In this document: piece after piece, positions 15,316 to 23,905 of the stretch
Position numbering within the stretch: the first letter of the stretch is position 1
Layout: every line of letters begins with the position of its first letter
From: Ornithinicoccus sp045032955
GTDB lineage: Bacteria > Actinomycetota > Actinomycetes > Actinomycetales > Dermatophilaceae
Length of the DNA: 64,000 nucleotides
Direction of reading: 5' to 3'
Assembly: GCF_045032955.1 (NCBI RefSeq)
Contig: NZ_JBJFZU010000011.1
Span: 169,185-233,184, forward strand
The notes under the pieces: model-generated
What the model was told of the DNA's origin: nothing
What the model saw: the letters and a program-made list of their open reading frames with translations, nothing else
Database searches by the model: none
Translations under genes and position numbers: made by a program

Positions 15316-17208
15316 TCAGCGGCGGCCGACCAGCGCCACCAGGGTGGCCCCGGTCTGCGGCAGGGTCGCGTGCGGGGTGACGACGGTCGCGGCGCCGCCC
15401 TGCACCAGGAACATCAGCACGGCCTCGGGCTCTCGCGCCCGGAAGTCCTCGAGGGTGTGCTGGTCGGTGAGCGTGGTGCGGCGCACCTGCATCCCCTCCC
15501 GGGTGGCGGTGTCCAGCTCCGGGGCCGACATCGGCGGCGAGAAGGCGACCCGTGCGGTGAGCTTGCTGGCGGTCTGCCGCTTGGCGGTGGCCTCGGTGCT
15601 GGCGGCGGCCCGGCCCGGCCGCGGCCTGGTGTCCCCCTGCCGGCGCAGCTGGTAGGTCTGCGAACCGCCGAGGGTATGCGCGAACTCCCGGGCCGCGGTG
15701 GAGTTGGTGTCGTCGTCGTGCGTCACCGCGACCAGGGAGCCGATGCCGGCCAGCTCCATGTCCTCGACGGCATACTCGGACAGGATGTGCGTGCGCTCGA
15801 CCCGCAGCCCGGCCATCCGGGCCTGGGCCACCTCCCCCGGCGCCGAGGAGACCAGCAGCACCGGGACCTTCAGCTCCTGCAGCACCCCCGCCGCCTGCCG
15901 CGCCCAGACCGGGGCACCGGCGAAGACGACACCGTTCGGGGTGGTCGTGGCCAGCCCCAGCCGCTCGGCCAGCCGCCCGACGCCCAGCCCGTAGAGCGCG
16001 ACGGTGACCACGATGGTGACGAAGACGAGCGGCACCAGGTCCGCGGACTCCACGACCAGCAGCTCGAGCCGCTCCGCCTGTGCCTGCAGCGCCAGGGTCT
16101 CCTGCGGGTCCGCGCCGCCGAGCGCCGCCTCTTCGCGCGCGTTGCCGGCGGCGTGCTCGATCTCCAGCGCGAAGATGCTGGTCACCGCCGCCGCCACGAT
16201 GCCCCGGGGCGCCATGAAGGCGAGCAGGGTCCGCTCCTGCCGGCTGGCCTCGGTCCCCAGCAGCCCGAGCAGCACCGACGCGGGCCGCACCACCAGCACC
16301 AGCAGCAGCACGAAGACCAGCGCCGTCGGGGCCACCGCGACCACCTCGGCCGGGCTCACCCGACCGGCCAGCAGGACGAAGAGGGCCCCGACGATCAGGA
16401 CCTGCAGGTTCTCCTTGAACTCGCGGACGTTCTCCAGCCGCAGTCCGGGGCGGTTCGCCAGGTAGATGCCGAGCATGGTGACGGTGAGCAGCCCGCTCTC
16501 CGGCTGCAGCAGGTTGGAGAGCACCAGCGCCCCGACCGCCGCGGCCAGGAAGGCCACCCCCTCGAGGAAGTCCGGGATGAGGTGGCGGCGCATGGCCACC
16601 TCGAGCAGCACCCCGAAGGCCAGGGTGAGCACGGTGGAGACCAGCAGCGTCCAGCCCAGGGTCGTCACCGCGGTGGCCAGCGCACCGCCCGGCTGCCCGA
16701 GGATCACCGCCTGGAAGACGAGCACCGCCAGGATCGCGCCGATCGGGTCGACGACGATCCCCTCCCAGCGCAGCATCGAGGACACCCGGCGGGTGGGCCG
16801 CAGCTGCCGGACGATGGGCGCGATCACGGTCGGCCCGGTGACCACCAGCAACGCCCCGACCAGCAGCGCGAGCTGCCAGTCCAGCCCGGCCACGATGCCG
16901 GCGGCGGTGATCAGCACCCAGGCCAGCAGCACGGTGAGCGAGCACAGCCGCAGCACTGCGGTGCTCAGCCCCCGCAGCTCGCGGAAGCGCAGCGACAGCG
17001 ACCCCTCGAAGAGGATGATCCCGACGCTGATGTTTACCCCGGCGAAGAGCAGGTCCCGCCCGAGCACGTCCTCGGGGGCCACCCACTGACCGAGCCCGAA
17101 GCCGACGACGAGCAGCAGCAGGATCGACGGGACGCGCATCCGGTATGCCAGCAGCTGGCAGAGGACCGCGACCCCGAGCACCAGTGCGAGGTAGGGGGCG
17201 GGGGTCAT
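15316..17208 (-). CDS. Cation:proton antiporter (CPA1-type) with C-terminal TrkA-N-like regulatory region
   Basis: A 630-residue membrane protein. About 12 hydrophobic segments cover residues 5-435, with the antiporter features FEGSLSLRFRELR and, in the ion-binding region, VVTGPTVIAPIVRQLRP and EGIVVDPIGAILAVLVF. APRGIVAAAVTSIFALE matches a conserved late helix. Residues of about 465-630 are soluble and resemble a Rossmann-like TrkA-N/RCK domain (GVVFAGAPVWARQAAGVLQELKVPVLLVSS), probably sensing a nucleotide or ligand. The role is inferred to be exchange of Na+ or K+ for H+ in pH or salt homeostasis. The start lies 5 nt after the serine-hydrolase stop, so the two genes form an operon. Confidence 0.85.
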   Translation of the reverse strand: MTPAPYLALVLGVAVLCQLLAYRMRVPSILLLLVVGFGLGQWVAPEDVLGRDLLFAGVNISVGIILFEGSLSLRFRELRGLSTAVLRLCSLTVLLAWVLITAAGIVAGLDWQLALLVGALLVVTGPTVIAPIVRQLRPTRRVSSMLRWEGIVVDPIGAILAVLVFQAVILGQPGGALATAVTTLGWTLLVSTVLTLAFGVLLEVAMRRHLIPDFLEGVAFLAAAVGALVLSNLLQPESGLLTVTMLGIYLANRPGLRLENVREFKENLQVLIVGALFVLLAGRVSPAEVVAVAPTALVFVLLLVLVVRPASVLLGLLGTEASRQERTLLAFMAPRGIVAAAVTSIFALEIEHAAGNAREEAALGGADPQETLALQAQAERLELLVVESADLVPLVFVTIVVTVALYGLGVGRLAERLGLATTTPNGVVFAGAPVWARQAAGVLQELKVPVLLVSSAPGEVAQARMAGLRVERTHILSEYAVEDMELAGIGSLVAVTHDDDTNSTAAREFAHTLGGSQTYQLRRQGDTRPRPGRAAASTEATAKRQTASKLTARVAFSPPMSAPELDTATREGMQVRRTTLTDQHTLEDFRAREPEAVLMFLVQGGAATVVTPHATLPQTGATLVALVGRR

Positions 17209-17213
17209 GGTGG

Positions 17214-18662
17214 TCAGCCCGGTCGGCGCTCACCCGGTCGGGACCAGTGCTCGGCGCGGCGCCGGTCGTAGCGTTCCTGGGGCCAGTGGCTGACCCCGGC
17301 CAACCGGATGCACTCGACGCGACCCTCGGCGTCCAGGCTGATCCGCACCTGCTCACCGGGGGCGCCGAAGCTGTGCGTGTCGGCGACCCGCAGCGTGGTC
17401 GCGTCCTCGACGTGCAGCTCCTCGGCCACGTCCAGCGGCGAGGGTGTCGACGGGTTGAGCCGGACCACCCGGTCCCCGCCCCGGACCAGGTCGACCACCG
17501 ACCACAGCGAGTGGTAGCGGCCGCAGACCCGGTCCAGCTCGGCCTCGCCGACCCCTGTGGGCAACGGTCCGGCCGCGCCGTCCTCCCCCAGCAGCAGGTC
17601 CACCAGCTCCACCAGCCCGCGGGCCAGCGGCTCGGCGGGCCCGTCGACCGCGTTCGTCAGCACGCAGACCCCGAGGCCGCTGTCCGGGTCGACCATCGTC
17701 CGGGTGATGTGCCCCGGGTAGCCGCCGGAGTGGCCGACCAGGCGGCGCCCGCCGATCGAGGTGATCACCAGCCCGAGGCCGTAGGCGTCGGCGCTGCCGG
17801 CCCGCACCACGCTCGACTCGGCCCGCTGCATGAGCCGCTTGCTGCGGTCGCTGAGCAGCTCGTCGTCCCCCAGCACGTGCGCGGCGAAGAACCGGCTCAG
17901 GTCGACCGCGGTGGACCCGAAGCCGGTGGCGGCCGCCAGCGCACCGGTGTCGACGTGGTCGACGCCGACCCGGCCCCGCTCCCGGCCGTGCGGACGGCTG
18001 TGCCCGGCGGCGTAGTCGCCGGCCCGCACCGGGTCCTGCTCGGGCCCCGTGTCGGCCAGCCCGAGCGGGCCCAGCACGTCGGCGGTGAGGTGCTCGGCAT
18101 ACCCCTGTCCGGTGACCTCCTCGATGACCAGACCGAGCAGCCCGTAGCCGATGTTGGAGTACTTGAAGAAGCGTTGCGGCTCGTAGACCTTGCCGACCTC
18201 CCGCGCCAGCGCGAGCAGCTGGTCACGGTCCGGGAAGGCGGCCTCCAGCTGCCACCAGTCGGCGTCGATGCCGTCCCGGACGATGCCTCCGGTGTGCCCG
18301 AGCAGCTCCCGGACGCTGACCTGCGCGAGGTCGGAGCCGGCCATCCCGGGCAGCCGCTCACCGACCGTGTCGTCCAGCCGGAGCCGGCCCTGCTCGACCA
18401 GCCGCAGCACCGCGGTCGCGGTGAACGACTTGCTGTGCGAGGCGACCCGGAAGAGGTGGTCGGGGCGCAGCGGCTCACCGGTCCGCTCGTCGGCGACCCC
18501 GTGCGCGCTGCTGTGCACCAGCTCCCGGCCCAGCCGGATCGCGACCTGGGCGCCGGGCACCCCACGGTGCTCGACCTGCCAGGCGAGCCAGGACTCCAGG
18601 TAGGGGACGACCTGGCGCACGCGGTCGACGGTCAGGGCGGGGACGGGCGTGGTCACGGGCAC
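17214..18662 (-). CDS. Serine hydrolase, class C beta-lactamase/penicillin-binding-protein fold
   Basis: A 482-residue member of the beta-lactamase-related (PF00144-type) family. The three active-site motifs are present: S75-x-x-K78 in VASHSKSF, Y168-S-N170 in FFKYSNIGYG and H311-S-G in LVGHSGGYPG. No signal peptide is visible, so a cytoplasmic esterase or peptidase is more likely than a beta-lactamase. The extra 130 or so C-terminal residues form a beta-rich tail common in this family. The GTG start at 18662 is supported by GAGGAG eight bases upstream. It is the first gene of a pair with the antiporter and is divergent from 18727-19644. Confidence 0.85.
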   Translation of the reverse strand: MPVTTPVPALTVDRVRQVVPYLESWLAWQVEHRGVPGAQVAIRLGRELVHSSAHGVADERTGEPLRPDHLFRVASHSKSFTATAVLRLVEQGRLRLDDTVGERLPGMAGSDLAQVSVRELLGHTGGIVRDGIDADWWQLEAAFPDRDQLLALAREVGKVYEPQRFFKYSNIGYGLLGLVIEEVTGQGYAEHLTADVLGPLGLADTGPEQDPVRAGDYAAGHSRPHGRERGRVGVDHVDTGALAAATGFGSTAVDLSRFFAAHVLGDDELLSDRSKRLMQRAESSVVRAGSADAYGLGLVITSIGGRRLVGHSGGYPGHITRTMVDPDSGLGVCVLTNAVDGPAEPLARGLVELVDLLLGEDGAAGPLPTGVGEAELDRVCGRYHSLWSVVDLVRGGDRVVRLNPSTPSPLDVAEELHVEDATTLRVADTHSFGAPGEQVRISLDAEGRVECIRLAGVSHWPQERYDRRRAEHWSRPGERRPG

Positions 18663-18726
18663 GGGTGGGGCTCCTCGGGTCGTGGACGCCGATCACTCTA
18701 GGCGGTGGTCGCTAGCCTCGTGCCTC

Positions 18727-19644
18727 ATGGACGCGCAGACCGGGGCAGGGGCGGAGGGCGAGAACGAGGGCGACACTGCTGAGGCCCGCGCGCTGCGTGA
18801 GGCGGTGACGGCGGTGTATGCCGTCCTGCCGGCCGAGTTCGTCGCCGCCCGGACCACCTGGGTGAAGCGGCTCCGCGGCGAGGGGATGCGTGGGGTCGCC
18901 GCCGAGGTCGCGGCCCTGCGCCGACCGACCGCGGCGGCCGGGGTGGTCAACGCCGTGGTGCGGGCCCAGGACCCGGTGGTCGAGCGGCTGCGGGAGGTGG
19001 GCGCCCGGCTCCGCCAGGCCCAGTCCGCGATGGACTCCGCCACCCTGGGAACGTTGCGCGGGGACCGCGACGAGCTGCTGACCGCGTGGGTGGACGCCGG
19101 CCGCGGCGTCAGCGCCCGTCCGATGACGGCGGCGGTCGAGGCGGAGGTGCGGGACACCGCGGTGGCCGCGCTGGCGGACGCCTCGGCCACCGAGGTCGTG
19201 CTCAGCGGCAGCCTGACCCGCGCGCTCGGCTACAGCGGCTTCGGCGAGGTCGACGTCGCCGACGCGGTGGCCCGGACCAGCACCGGGGTGGTGCTCACCC
19301 GGATCGAGGGCGGCGCCGGCGATGGCGGGGCGAGCGGCGACGCGGGCCGTGCAGCTGCCGACGCGGGTGGTGATGCCGGTGGCGACGACGAGGAGGCCGG
19401 GCGCGACCGGGCGGCGCAGAGGGCGGCAGCGAAGGCCGCCGAACGGGCCGCGCAGAAGACGCTGCGCCGCGCCGAGACTGCCCACCGGGACGCCGAGCGT
19501 GCGGTCGCGGAGGCGGACGTCGAGCTGGACCGGGCCCGGTCCGCCGCGCAGGCGGCGGCACGAGACCTGGAGCAGTCGGTGACCGCCCGGGCGGAGGCCG
19601 AGGATCAGCTGCGCGCCGCACGGGAGGTGCTGGAGGCGACCTGA
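18727..19644 (+). CDS. Hypothetical Ala/Arg-rich coiled-coil protein
   Basis: A 305-residue soluble protein that I cannot assign to a named family. Residues 1-200 are helical and Ala/Val-rich (LREAVTAVYAVLPAEFVAARTTWVKRLRGEG). Residues of about 200-235 are a Gly/Ala/Asp low-complexity linker, and about 235-305 form a charged coiled coil (RRAETAHRDAERAVAEADVELDRA). The layout is the same as many actinobacterial conserved hypotheticals located next to housekeeping loci. The ATG at 18727 is chosen because upstream in-frame codons run into the promoter of the divergent hydrolase gene; there is no clear Shine-Dalgarno. The stop is followed by GC-rich tandem repeats (19645-19730). Confidence 0.7.
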   Translation: MDAQTGAGAEGENEGDTAEARALREAVTAVYAVLPAEFVAARTTWVKRLRGEGMRGVAAEVAALRRPTAAAGVVNAVVRAQDPVVERLREVGARLRQAQSAMDSATLGTLRGDRDELLTAWVDAGRGVSARPMTAAVEAEVRDTAVAALADASATEVVLSGSLTRALGYSGFGEVDVADAVARTSTGVVLTRIEGGAGDGGASGDAGRAAADAGGDAGGDDEEAGRDRAAQRAAAKAAERAAQKTLRRAETAHRDAERAVAEADVELDRARSAAQAAARDLEQSVTARAEAEDQLRAAREVLEAT

Positions 19645-19725
19645 GGTCGGGTCGACCGAGCGGGGTCGGCCGGTCGAGCGAGCGGGGTCGGCCGGGCCGG
19701 GTCGGTCGGGCCGGGTCGGCTCGGT
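19645..19725. repeat. GC-rich tandem repeats after the coiled-coil gene
   Basis: GAGCGGGGTCGGCC occurs twice, 22 nt apart (19658 and 19680), followed by two copies of GGCCGGGTCGG 14 nt apart (about 19695 and 19709). The first copy is preceded by GACCGAG, similar to the core of the arrays at 12.4 and 33.2 kb. The repeats fill the gap between convergent genes. Confidence 0.5.
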
Positions 19726-19729
19726 CTAC

Positions 19730-20356
19730 TCAGTCGCGGTCGTCGGCGCCGTGGCCGCCGTCGAGGCGACGCACCACGGACCAGGCGAGCGGGAAGACCG
19801 CGGCGGCCACCCCGGCCTTGATCACGCCCGGCAGCACGAAGGGGGCGATGCCGGCGGCGACGATCGCGCCCGGGTCGGTCATCCCGAGGACGGTGGCCAT
19901 GTAGGGCACACCCACCAGGAAGGGCGCCGCGGTGGCGAGCAGGAACCCGCCCATCGCCAGCACTACGTTGCGGTCCCAGGCGCGCTCCGCGGCCCAGCCG
20001 GCGACGGCGGCAGCGGCGATGAAGCCGATGACGAAGCCGAACGACGGGACCGCCACGTAGGCGGGACCGCCCATCCCGCCGGCGAAGATCGGGGCTCCGG
20101 CCAGACCGGCCACCATGTAGGTCGTCAGGGCGGCGGCACCACGGCGCATCCCGAGCGCTCCGCCGACGAGGATCACGCCGAGCGTCTGGCCGGTGATCGG
20201 GACCGGCCCGACCCGCAGCTCGGCCAGCGCCAGCAGCGAGACCACCACGACCCCACCGGCCACCAGGGCGACGTCGGTGAGCGCGCTGCGGCGGGTCAGC
20301 AACCGGTCGGCGAGGACGGTCGCGGTGGGACGTGCGGAGAGGGCTGCGGTCGACAT
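19730..20356 (-). CDS. bioY: Biotin transporter S component BioY
   Basis: A 208-residue membrane protein with six hydrophobic segments. GPVPITGQTLGVILVGGALGMRRGAAALTTYMVAGLAGAP is spread over residues of about 50-90 and matches the BioY core (PVPxTxQxxxVxLxGxxLGxRxG, then AGLPVF-like). BioY is the substrate-binding membrane subunit of ECF-type biotin uptake. It works alone or with EcfAT, which are not in this window. The ATG at 20356 is preferred over upstream codons because the family begins near here. The N-terminal 30 residues are hydrophilic. It is a single gene, convergent with the coiled-coil gene. Confidence 0.9.
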   Translation of the reverse strand: MSTAALSARPTATVLADRLLTRRSALTDVALVAGGVVVVSLLALAELRVGPVPITGQTLGVILVGGALGMRRGAAALTTYMVAGLAGAPIFAGGMGGPAYVAVPSFGFVIGFIAAAAVAGWAAERAWDRNVVLAMGGFLLATAAPFLVGVPYMATVLGMTDPGAIVAAGIAPFVLPGVIKAGVAAAVFPLAWSVVRRLDGGHGADDRD

Positions 20357-20517
20357 GGGGCACAGCCTGCCACAGCCCTCGGAGGCCACCGAGCCGCGCC
20401 GGGACCGGGCGGAGTTGGCACCGAGGTGACGCCACGTCATACCCTGGGAGCGCATCGGCGCCGGTCCCCGTCCCTGGGTGGCCGGCGCGCTTCGTTGCTA
20501 CCCGTGGAGGATGACGC

Positions 20518-21537
20518 ATGAAGATCGGCCTGCTGACCGCCGGCGGCGACTGCCCCGGCCTCAACGCGGTGATCCGCGGCGTGGTCCTCAAGGGCGACCG
20601 CATCTATGAGCACGAGTTCGTCGGGATCAAGGACGGCTTCCGGGGCCTGATCGAGGACGACATCGTGCCGCTGCCGCGGCAGAAGGTGCGCGGGCTGTCC
20701 AAGGTCGGCGGCACCATCCTGGGCACCTCCCGGTTCAGCCCGATCACGCACGGTGGCACCGAGCGGGTCAAGGAGGTGATGGCCAAGCACGAGATCGACG
20801 CGTTGGTGGTGATCGGCGGCGAGGGGACGCTGACCGTCGCCCGGATGTTCCACGACGACGGCATCAACGTGGTCGGCGTGCCCAAGACGATCGACAACGA
20901 CCTGTCCGCGACCGACCGCACCTTCGGCTTCGACACCGCGGTCTCGATCGCGACCGAGTCGATCGACCGGCTGCGGACCACCGGCGAGGCGCACAGCCGG
21001 TGCATGGTCGTCGAGGTGATGGGGCGGCACGTGGGCTGGATCGCCCTGCACGCCGGGATCGCCAGCGGCGCGCACGCCATCCTCATCCCCGAGGTGCCGG
21101 TCACCCCGGACGAGCTGTGCGACTGGGTGCAGCGGGCCATGGACCGGCGGCGCGCGCCCACCGTGGTGGTCGCCGAGGGCTTCACCTTCGCCGGGACCGA
21201 GCAGATCGAGAGCGACCGGGTGGACAGCTTCGGGCGGCCGCTGCTGGGCGGCATCGGCGAGGCGGTGACCCGGCTGGTGGAGGAGCGGACCGGGCTGGAG
21301 ACCCGCAACACCACCCTCGGGCACCTGCAGCGCGGGGGCGTGCCCAGCTCCTACGACCGGGTGCTGGCCACCCGCTTCGGGACCGCCGCGATCGACTCGG
21401 TGAGCGCCAAGCGGTGGGGCACCATGGTCGCCCTGCACGGGATGGACATCGCCAACGTCAACCTGCGCGACGCCACCAGCGCGCTGAAGACGGTGCCCCG
21501 TGACCAGTGGGACGAAGCCGCCATCATGTTCGGCTGA
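20518..21537 (+). CDS. pfkA: 6-phosphofructokinase, group III (ATP-type residue set)
   Basis: A 339-residue enzyme that phosphorylates fructose 6-phosphate to fructose 1,6-bisphosphate in glycolysis. GLLTAGGDCPGLN at 4-16 is the nucleotide loop. VVIGGEGTL has glycine at the position that distinguishes ATP enzymes from PPi enzymes (which have Asp), while PKTIDND carries the lysine usual for PPi and actinobacterial enzymes. This mixed set is the one known from ATP-dependent streptomycete PFKs. MGRHVGWIALHAG and GHLQRGGVPSSYDR are family signatures. The start is fixed by GGAGG eight bases before the ATG. A small DUF3592-like gene follows 12 nt downstream. Confidence 0.95.
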   Translation: MKIGLLTAGGDCPGLNAVIRGVVLKGDRIYEHEFVGIKDGFRGLIEDDIVPLPRQKVRGLSKVGGTILGTSRFSPITHGGTERVKEVMAKHEIDALVVIGGEGTLTVARMFHDDGINVVGVPKTIDNDLSATDRTFGFDTAVSIATESIDRLRTTGEAHSRCMVVEVMGRHVGWIALHAGIASGAHAILIPEVPVTPDELCDWVQRAMDRRRAPTVVVAEGFTFAGTEQIESDRVDSFGRPLLGGIGEAVTRLVEERTGLETRNTTLGHLQRGGVPSSYDRVLATRFGTAAIDSVSAKRWGTMVALHGMDIANVNLRDATSALKTVPRDQWDEAAIMFG

Positions 21538-21549
21538 GGACGGACGCGC

Positions 21550-21984
21550 GTGCAGAACATCCCGTACCTGCTCGCCGCCGGCTTCGTCCTCGTCGGCGGT
21601 GTCCTGGCCGTCATCGGCCTGACCACCGTCCGCCGCCACCTGGTCCGGGTGCGGACCTGGCGACGCGAGCAGGCCACCGTCGTCGACCACCAGTGGCGCG
21701 GGGCCGGTGACAGCAGCACCCAGCACTGGGTGGTCGAACGGGTGACGCCCTCAGGAGCCGTGGCCCGCACCGTGTCCCAGATGGGCACCTCGCACGGCAC
21801 CCTGCGCGGCTTCCCGTTCCCGGTGACGGTCCTGGTCGACCCCGCGGACGAGACCCGCTTCGTCCTCGCCGACGGGTCGCGCTCGGGCTGGGGTGGCGTG
21901 TTCTTCGTGGTCGGCGGGCTGCTGCTGCTCGCCGTCGGCGCCGCAGTCGGGGTCCTGTTCTTCCAGTCCCAGGCGCCCGGATGA
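21550..21984 (+). CDS. Small membrane protein, DUF3592-like
   Basis: A 144-residue protein with a hydrophobic helix at each end (about 5-25 and 115-138) and a soluble middle. RTWRREQATVVDHQWRG followed by a beta-rich segment and DPADETRFVLADG resembles DUF3592, a family of small proteins with no assigned function. The GTG start lies 12 nt after pfkA, so it is probably cotranscribed. ilvA follows 29 nt after its stop. Confidence 0.65.
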   Translation: MQNIPYLLAAGFVLVGGVLAVIGLTTVRRHLVRVRTWRREQATVVDHQWRGAGDSSTQHWVVERVTPSGAVARTVSQMGTSHGTLRGFPFPVTVLVDPADETRFVLADGSRSGWGGVFFVVGGLLLLAVGAAVGVLFFQSQAPG

Positions 21985-22013
21985 CGCCGCGTCAGGGCGC
22001 CTAGGATCCAGGT

Positions 22014-23309
22014 ATGCCGTCCCAGCCCGACGCCCCCGCGCCCGCCGCCGACCTCGCCCTCCCCCGGGCGCGGGACATCGAGGCGGCCGCGGACCGGATC
22101 GCCGGCCGGGTGTCCCGGACCCCGCTGCAGCGCAGCGCGCGGCTCTCCGAGGTCACCGGTGCGCGGGTCTGGCTGAAGCGGGAGGACCTGCAGGCGGTGC
22201 GCTCCTACAAGGGGCGGGGCGCGGCGAACCTCATCGCACAGCTGGACAGCGAGCAGATCTGGGCCGGCGTGGTGTGCGCGAGCGCCGGGAACCACGCCCA
22301 GGGCGTCGCCCACGCCTGCGCGACGCTGGGGGTCGGGGCCCGGATCTACCTGCCGGCCACCACCCCACGGCAGAAGCGGGACCGGGTCGCCGCGATCGGC
22401 GGCGACTGGGTGGAGGTCGTCGTCGGCGGCCGGACCTACGACGAGGCGGCGGCCGCCGCTCTGGCCGACGTGGAGCGCACCGGGGCGACCCTGGTGCCGC
22501 CCTTCGACCACCCGCACACCATCGCCGGCCAGGGGACGATCGCCCGCGAGATCAGCGAGGACCTGGCCGGGACGTCCTCGGGGCCGGACGTGGTGGTGGT
22601 GCCGTGCGGCGGGGGCGGGCTGCTGGCCGGCTGCCTGACCTGGTTCTCCGAGCGTTCGCCGGGGGTGCGGGTGGTCGGTGCCGAGCCGGCCGGGGCGGCC
22701 AGCATGATCGCGGCCACCCACGCCGGGGAGCCGGTGGCGCTGCCCGAGATCGACCGGTTCGTGGACGGCGCCGCGGTGCAGCGGGTCGGGAGCTGGACCT
22801 ACGAGGTGGTGGCGGCGCATACCCCGGAGCTGGTGGCGGTGCCGGAGGGGCGGATCTGCACCGAGATGATCCGGCTCTACCAGAGCGAGGGCATCATCAC
22901 CGAGCCCGCCGGGGCGCTGGCCGCGGCGGCGCTGGACTCGTTGCAGGGCTCGCTGGCCGGGCTGGACGTGGTGGTCGTGGTGTCCGGGGGCAACAACGAC
23001 CTGCTGCGCTACCCGGAGGTGATGGAGCGCTCGCTCATCCACGAGGGGCTCAAGCACTACTTCCTCGTCGACTTCCCGCAGGAGCCGGGGATGCTGCGAC
23101 AGTTCCTCAACGAGGTGCTGGGGCCGGACGACGACATCGCGCTGTTCGAGTACGTGAAGCGCAACAACCGGGAGACCGGCCCGGCCCTGGTCGGCCTCGA
23201 GCTGGGTGCCCGGGAGGACCTGGCGCCGCTGCTGGCCCGGATGGAGGAGGCGTCGATGCAGATCGAGCCGATCCAGCCGGACAGCCCGCTCTTCCGCTTC
23301 ATCCTCTGA
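22014..23309 (+). CDS. ilvA: Threonine ammonia-lyase (threonine deaminase)
   Basis: A 431-residue PLP enzyme that converts L-threonine to 2-oxobutanoate and ammonia, the first step toward isoleucine. The Schiff-base lysine is K66 in SYKGRGA. SAGNHAQGVAHAC and VPCGGGGLLAG are the PLP-phosphate-binding and catalytic-domain signatures. A short ACT-like regulatory domain covers about residues 340-431 (HYFLVDFPQEPGMLRQFL), so the enzyme could be feedback regulated. The length matches the approximately 420-residue actinobacterial form with one regulatory domain. The stop codon TGA is immediately followed by, and shares a base context with, a repeat core (TGACCGAGCGTC). Confidence 0.93.
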   Translation: MPSQPDAPAPAADLALPRARDIEAAADRIAGRVSRTPLQRSARLSEVTGARVWLKREDLQAVRSYKGRGAANLIAQLDSEQIWAGVVCASAGNHAQGVAHACATLGVGARIYLPATTPRQKRDRVAAIGGDWVEVVVGGRTYDEAAAAALADVERTGATLVPPFDHPHTIAGQGTIAREISEDLAGTSSGPDVVVVPCGGGGLLAGCLTWFSERSPGVRVVGAEPAGAASMIAATHAGEPVALPEIDRFVDGAAVQRVGSWTYEVVAAHTPELVAVPEGRICTEMIRLYQSEGIITEPAGALAAAALDSLQGSLAGLDVVVVVSGGNNDLLRYPEVMERSLIHEGLKHYFLVDFPQEPGMLRQFLNEVLGPDDDIALFEYVKRNNRETGPALVGLELGAREDLAPLLARMEEASMQIEPIQPDSPLFRFIL

Positions 23310-23378
23310 CCGAGCGTCGCCTGTGGTTGCCCCCAGGCCCACCAGGCGTCGGGTGTGGTTGGGGGAGGAGGTGGTTGC
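23308..23378 (+). repeat. 32-nt-period repeat units, forward orientation
   Basis: Cores ACCGAGCGTC at 23309 and ACCAGGCGTC at 23341 are 32 nt apart, each followed by a GTGGTTG element, with a further partial GTGGTTGC at 23371. The first unit begins within the ilvA stop codon. It is related to the units at 23830-23888 (inverted), 33209-33300 and 34996-35055. Confidence 0.85.
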
Positions 23379-23409
23379 GCGACCGTGACCTGGTTGACAG
23401 GGTGCGCCC

Positions 23410-23823
23410 ATGGAGAGCATCCAGGTCGAACTGCCACGGGCGCGACGACGGTTCCAGACGGGGGCGTGGGGCCTGATCGTGATCGTCTGGATCCTGCAGA
23501 CCAGCCTGCGCTGGGAGGACGGCACCTGGGCGCGCGCGGGTTCGGTCGCCGTCCTGCTGCTCACGATCACGATGTTCGTGGCCATCTGGCGCATCCGATC
23601 CTTCCGTGCCGACGCGGAGGGCCTGCACCGCAGCCTGCTGCACGGGCGGCGACGGATCCCCTGGCGTGACATCGACGAGGTCCGGCCAGCACCTGGACGA
23701 CCCGACCTGCTCGTCTTCCGCGGACCGCGCGGCAGGACCCTGGCCGAGGGCGAGATGCCGATGCAGGAGGACCTGGAGCAACTGCAAACCTGGCACCGGT
23801 ATGCGTTCGACCGCCCCCGGTGA
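23410..23823 (+). CDS. Small membrane protein with bacterial PH-like domain
   Basis: A 137-residue protein. Two hydrophobic helices cover about residues 18-32 and 45-60. A beta-rich region follows (FRADAEGLHRSLLHGRRRIPWRDIDEVRPAP, then LVFRGPRGRTLA), the pattern of small bPH-domain proteins (bPH_6-like) common in actinobacteria. The function is unknown. It is bracketed by oppositely oriented copies of the 32-nt repeat (23308-23378 and 23830-23888). No Shine-Dalgarno is obvious before the ATG. Confidence 0.65.
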   Translation: MESIQVELPRARRRFQTGAWGLIVIVWILQTSLRWEDGTWARAGSVAVLLLTITMFVAIWRIRSFRADAEGLHRSLLHGRRRIPWRDIDEVRPAPGRPDLLVFRGPRGRTLAEGEMPMQEDLEQLQTWHRYAFDRPR

Positions 23824-23829
23824 GGTCGT

Positions 23830-23888
23830 CAAGCAACCACAGACGACGCTTGGTGGGCCGAGACCAACCACGGGCGACGCCCGGTCGG
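23830..23888 (-). repeat. 32-nt-type repeat units, reverse orientation
   Basis: On the plus strand, GACGCTTGGT at 23845 and GACGCCCGGT at 23876 are 31 nt apart, each with its CAACCAC element about 14 nt to the left. This is the reverse complement of the 23308 units, so the pair forms a long-range inverted repeat around the PH-domain gene. It ends shortly before the convergent SIP gene. Confidence 0.85.
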
Positions 23889-23905
23889 AGAAGAGGCCTC
23901 GAGCC

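Noticed and set aside
23308..23888. Insertion sequence or composite transposon
   Set aside because: No transposase or integrase gene lies between or near the inverted repeat copies, and no target duplication was seen.
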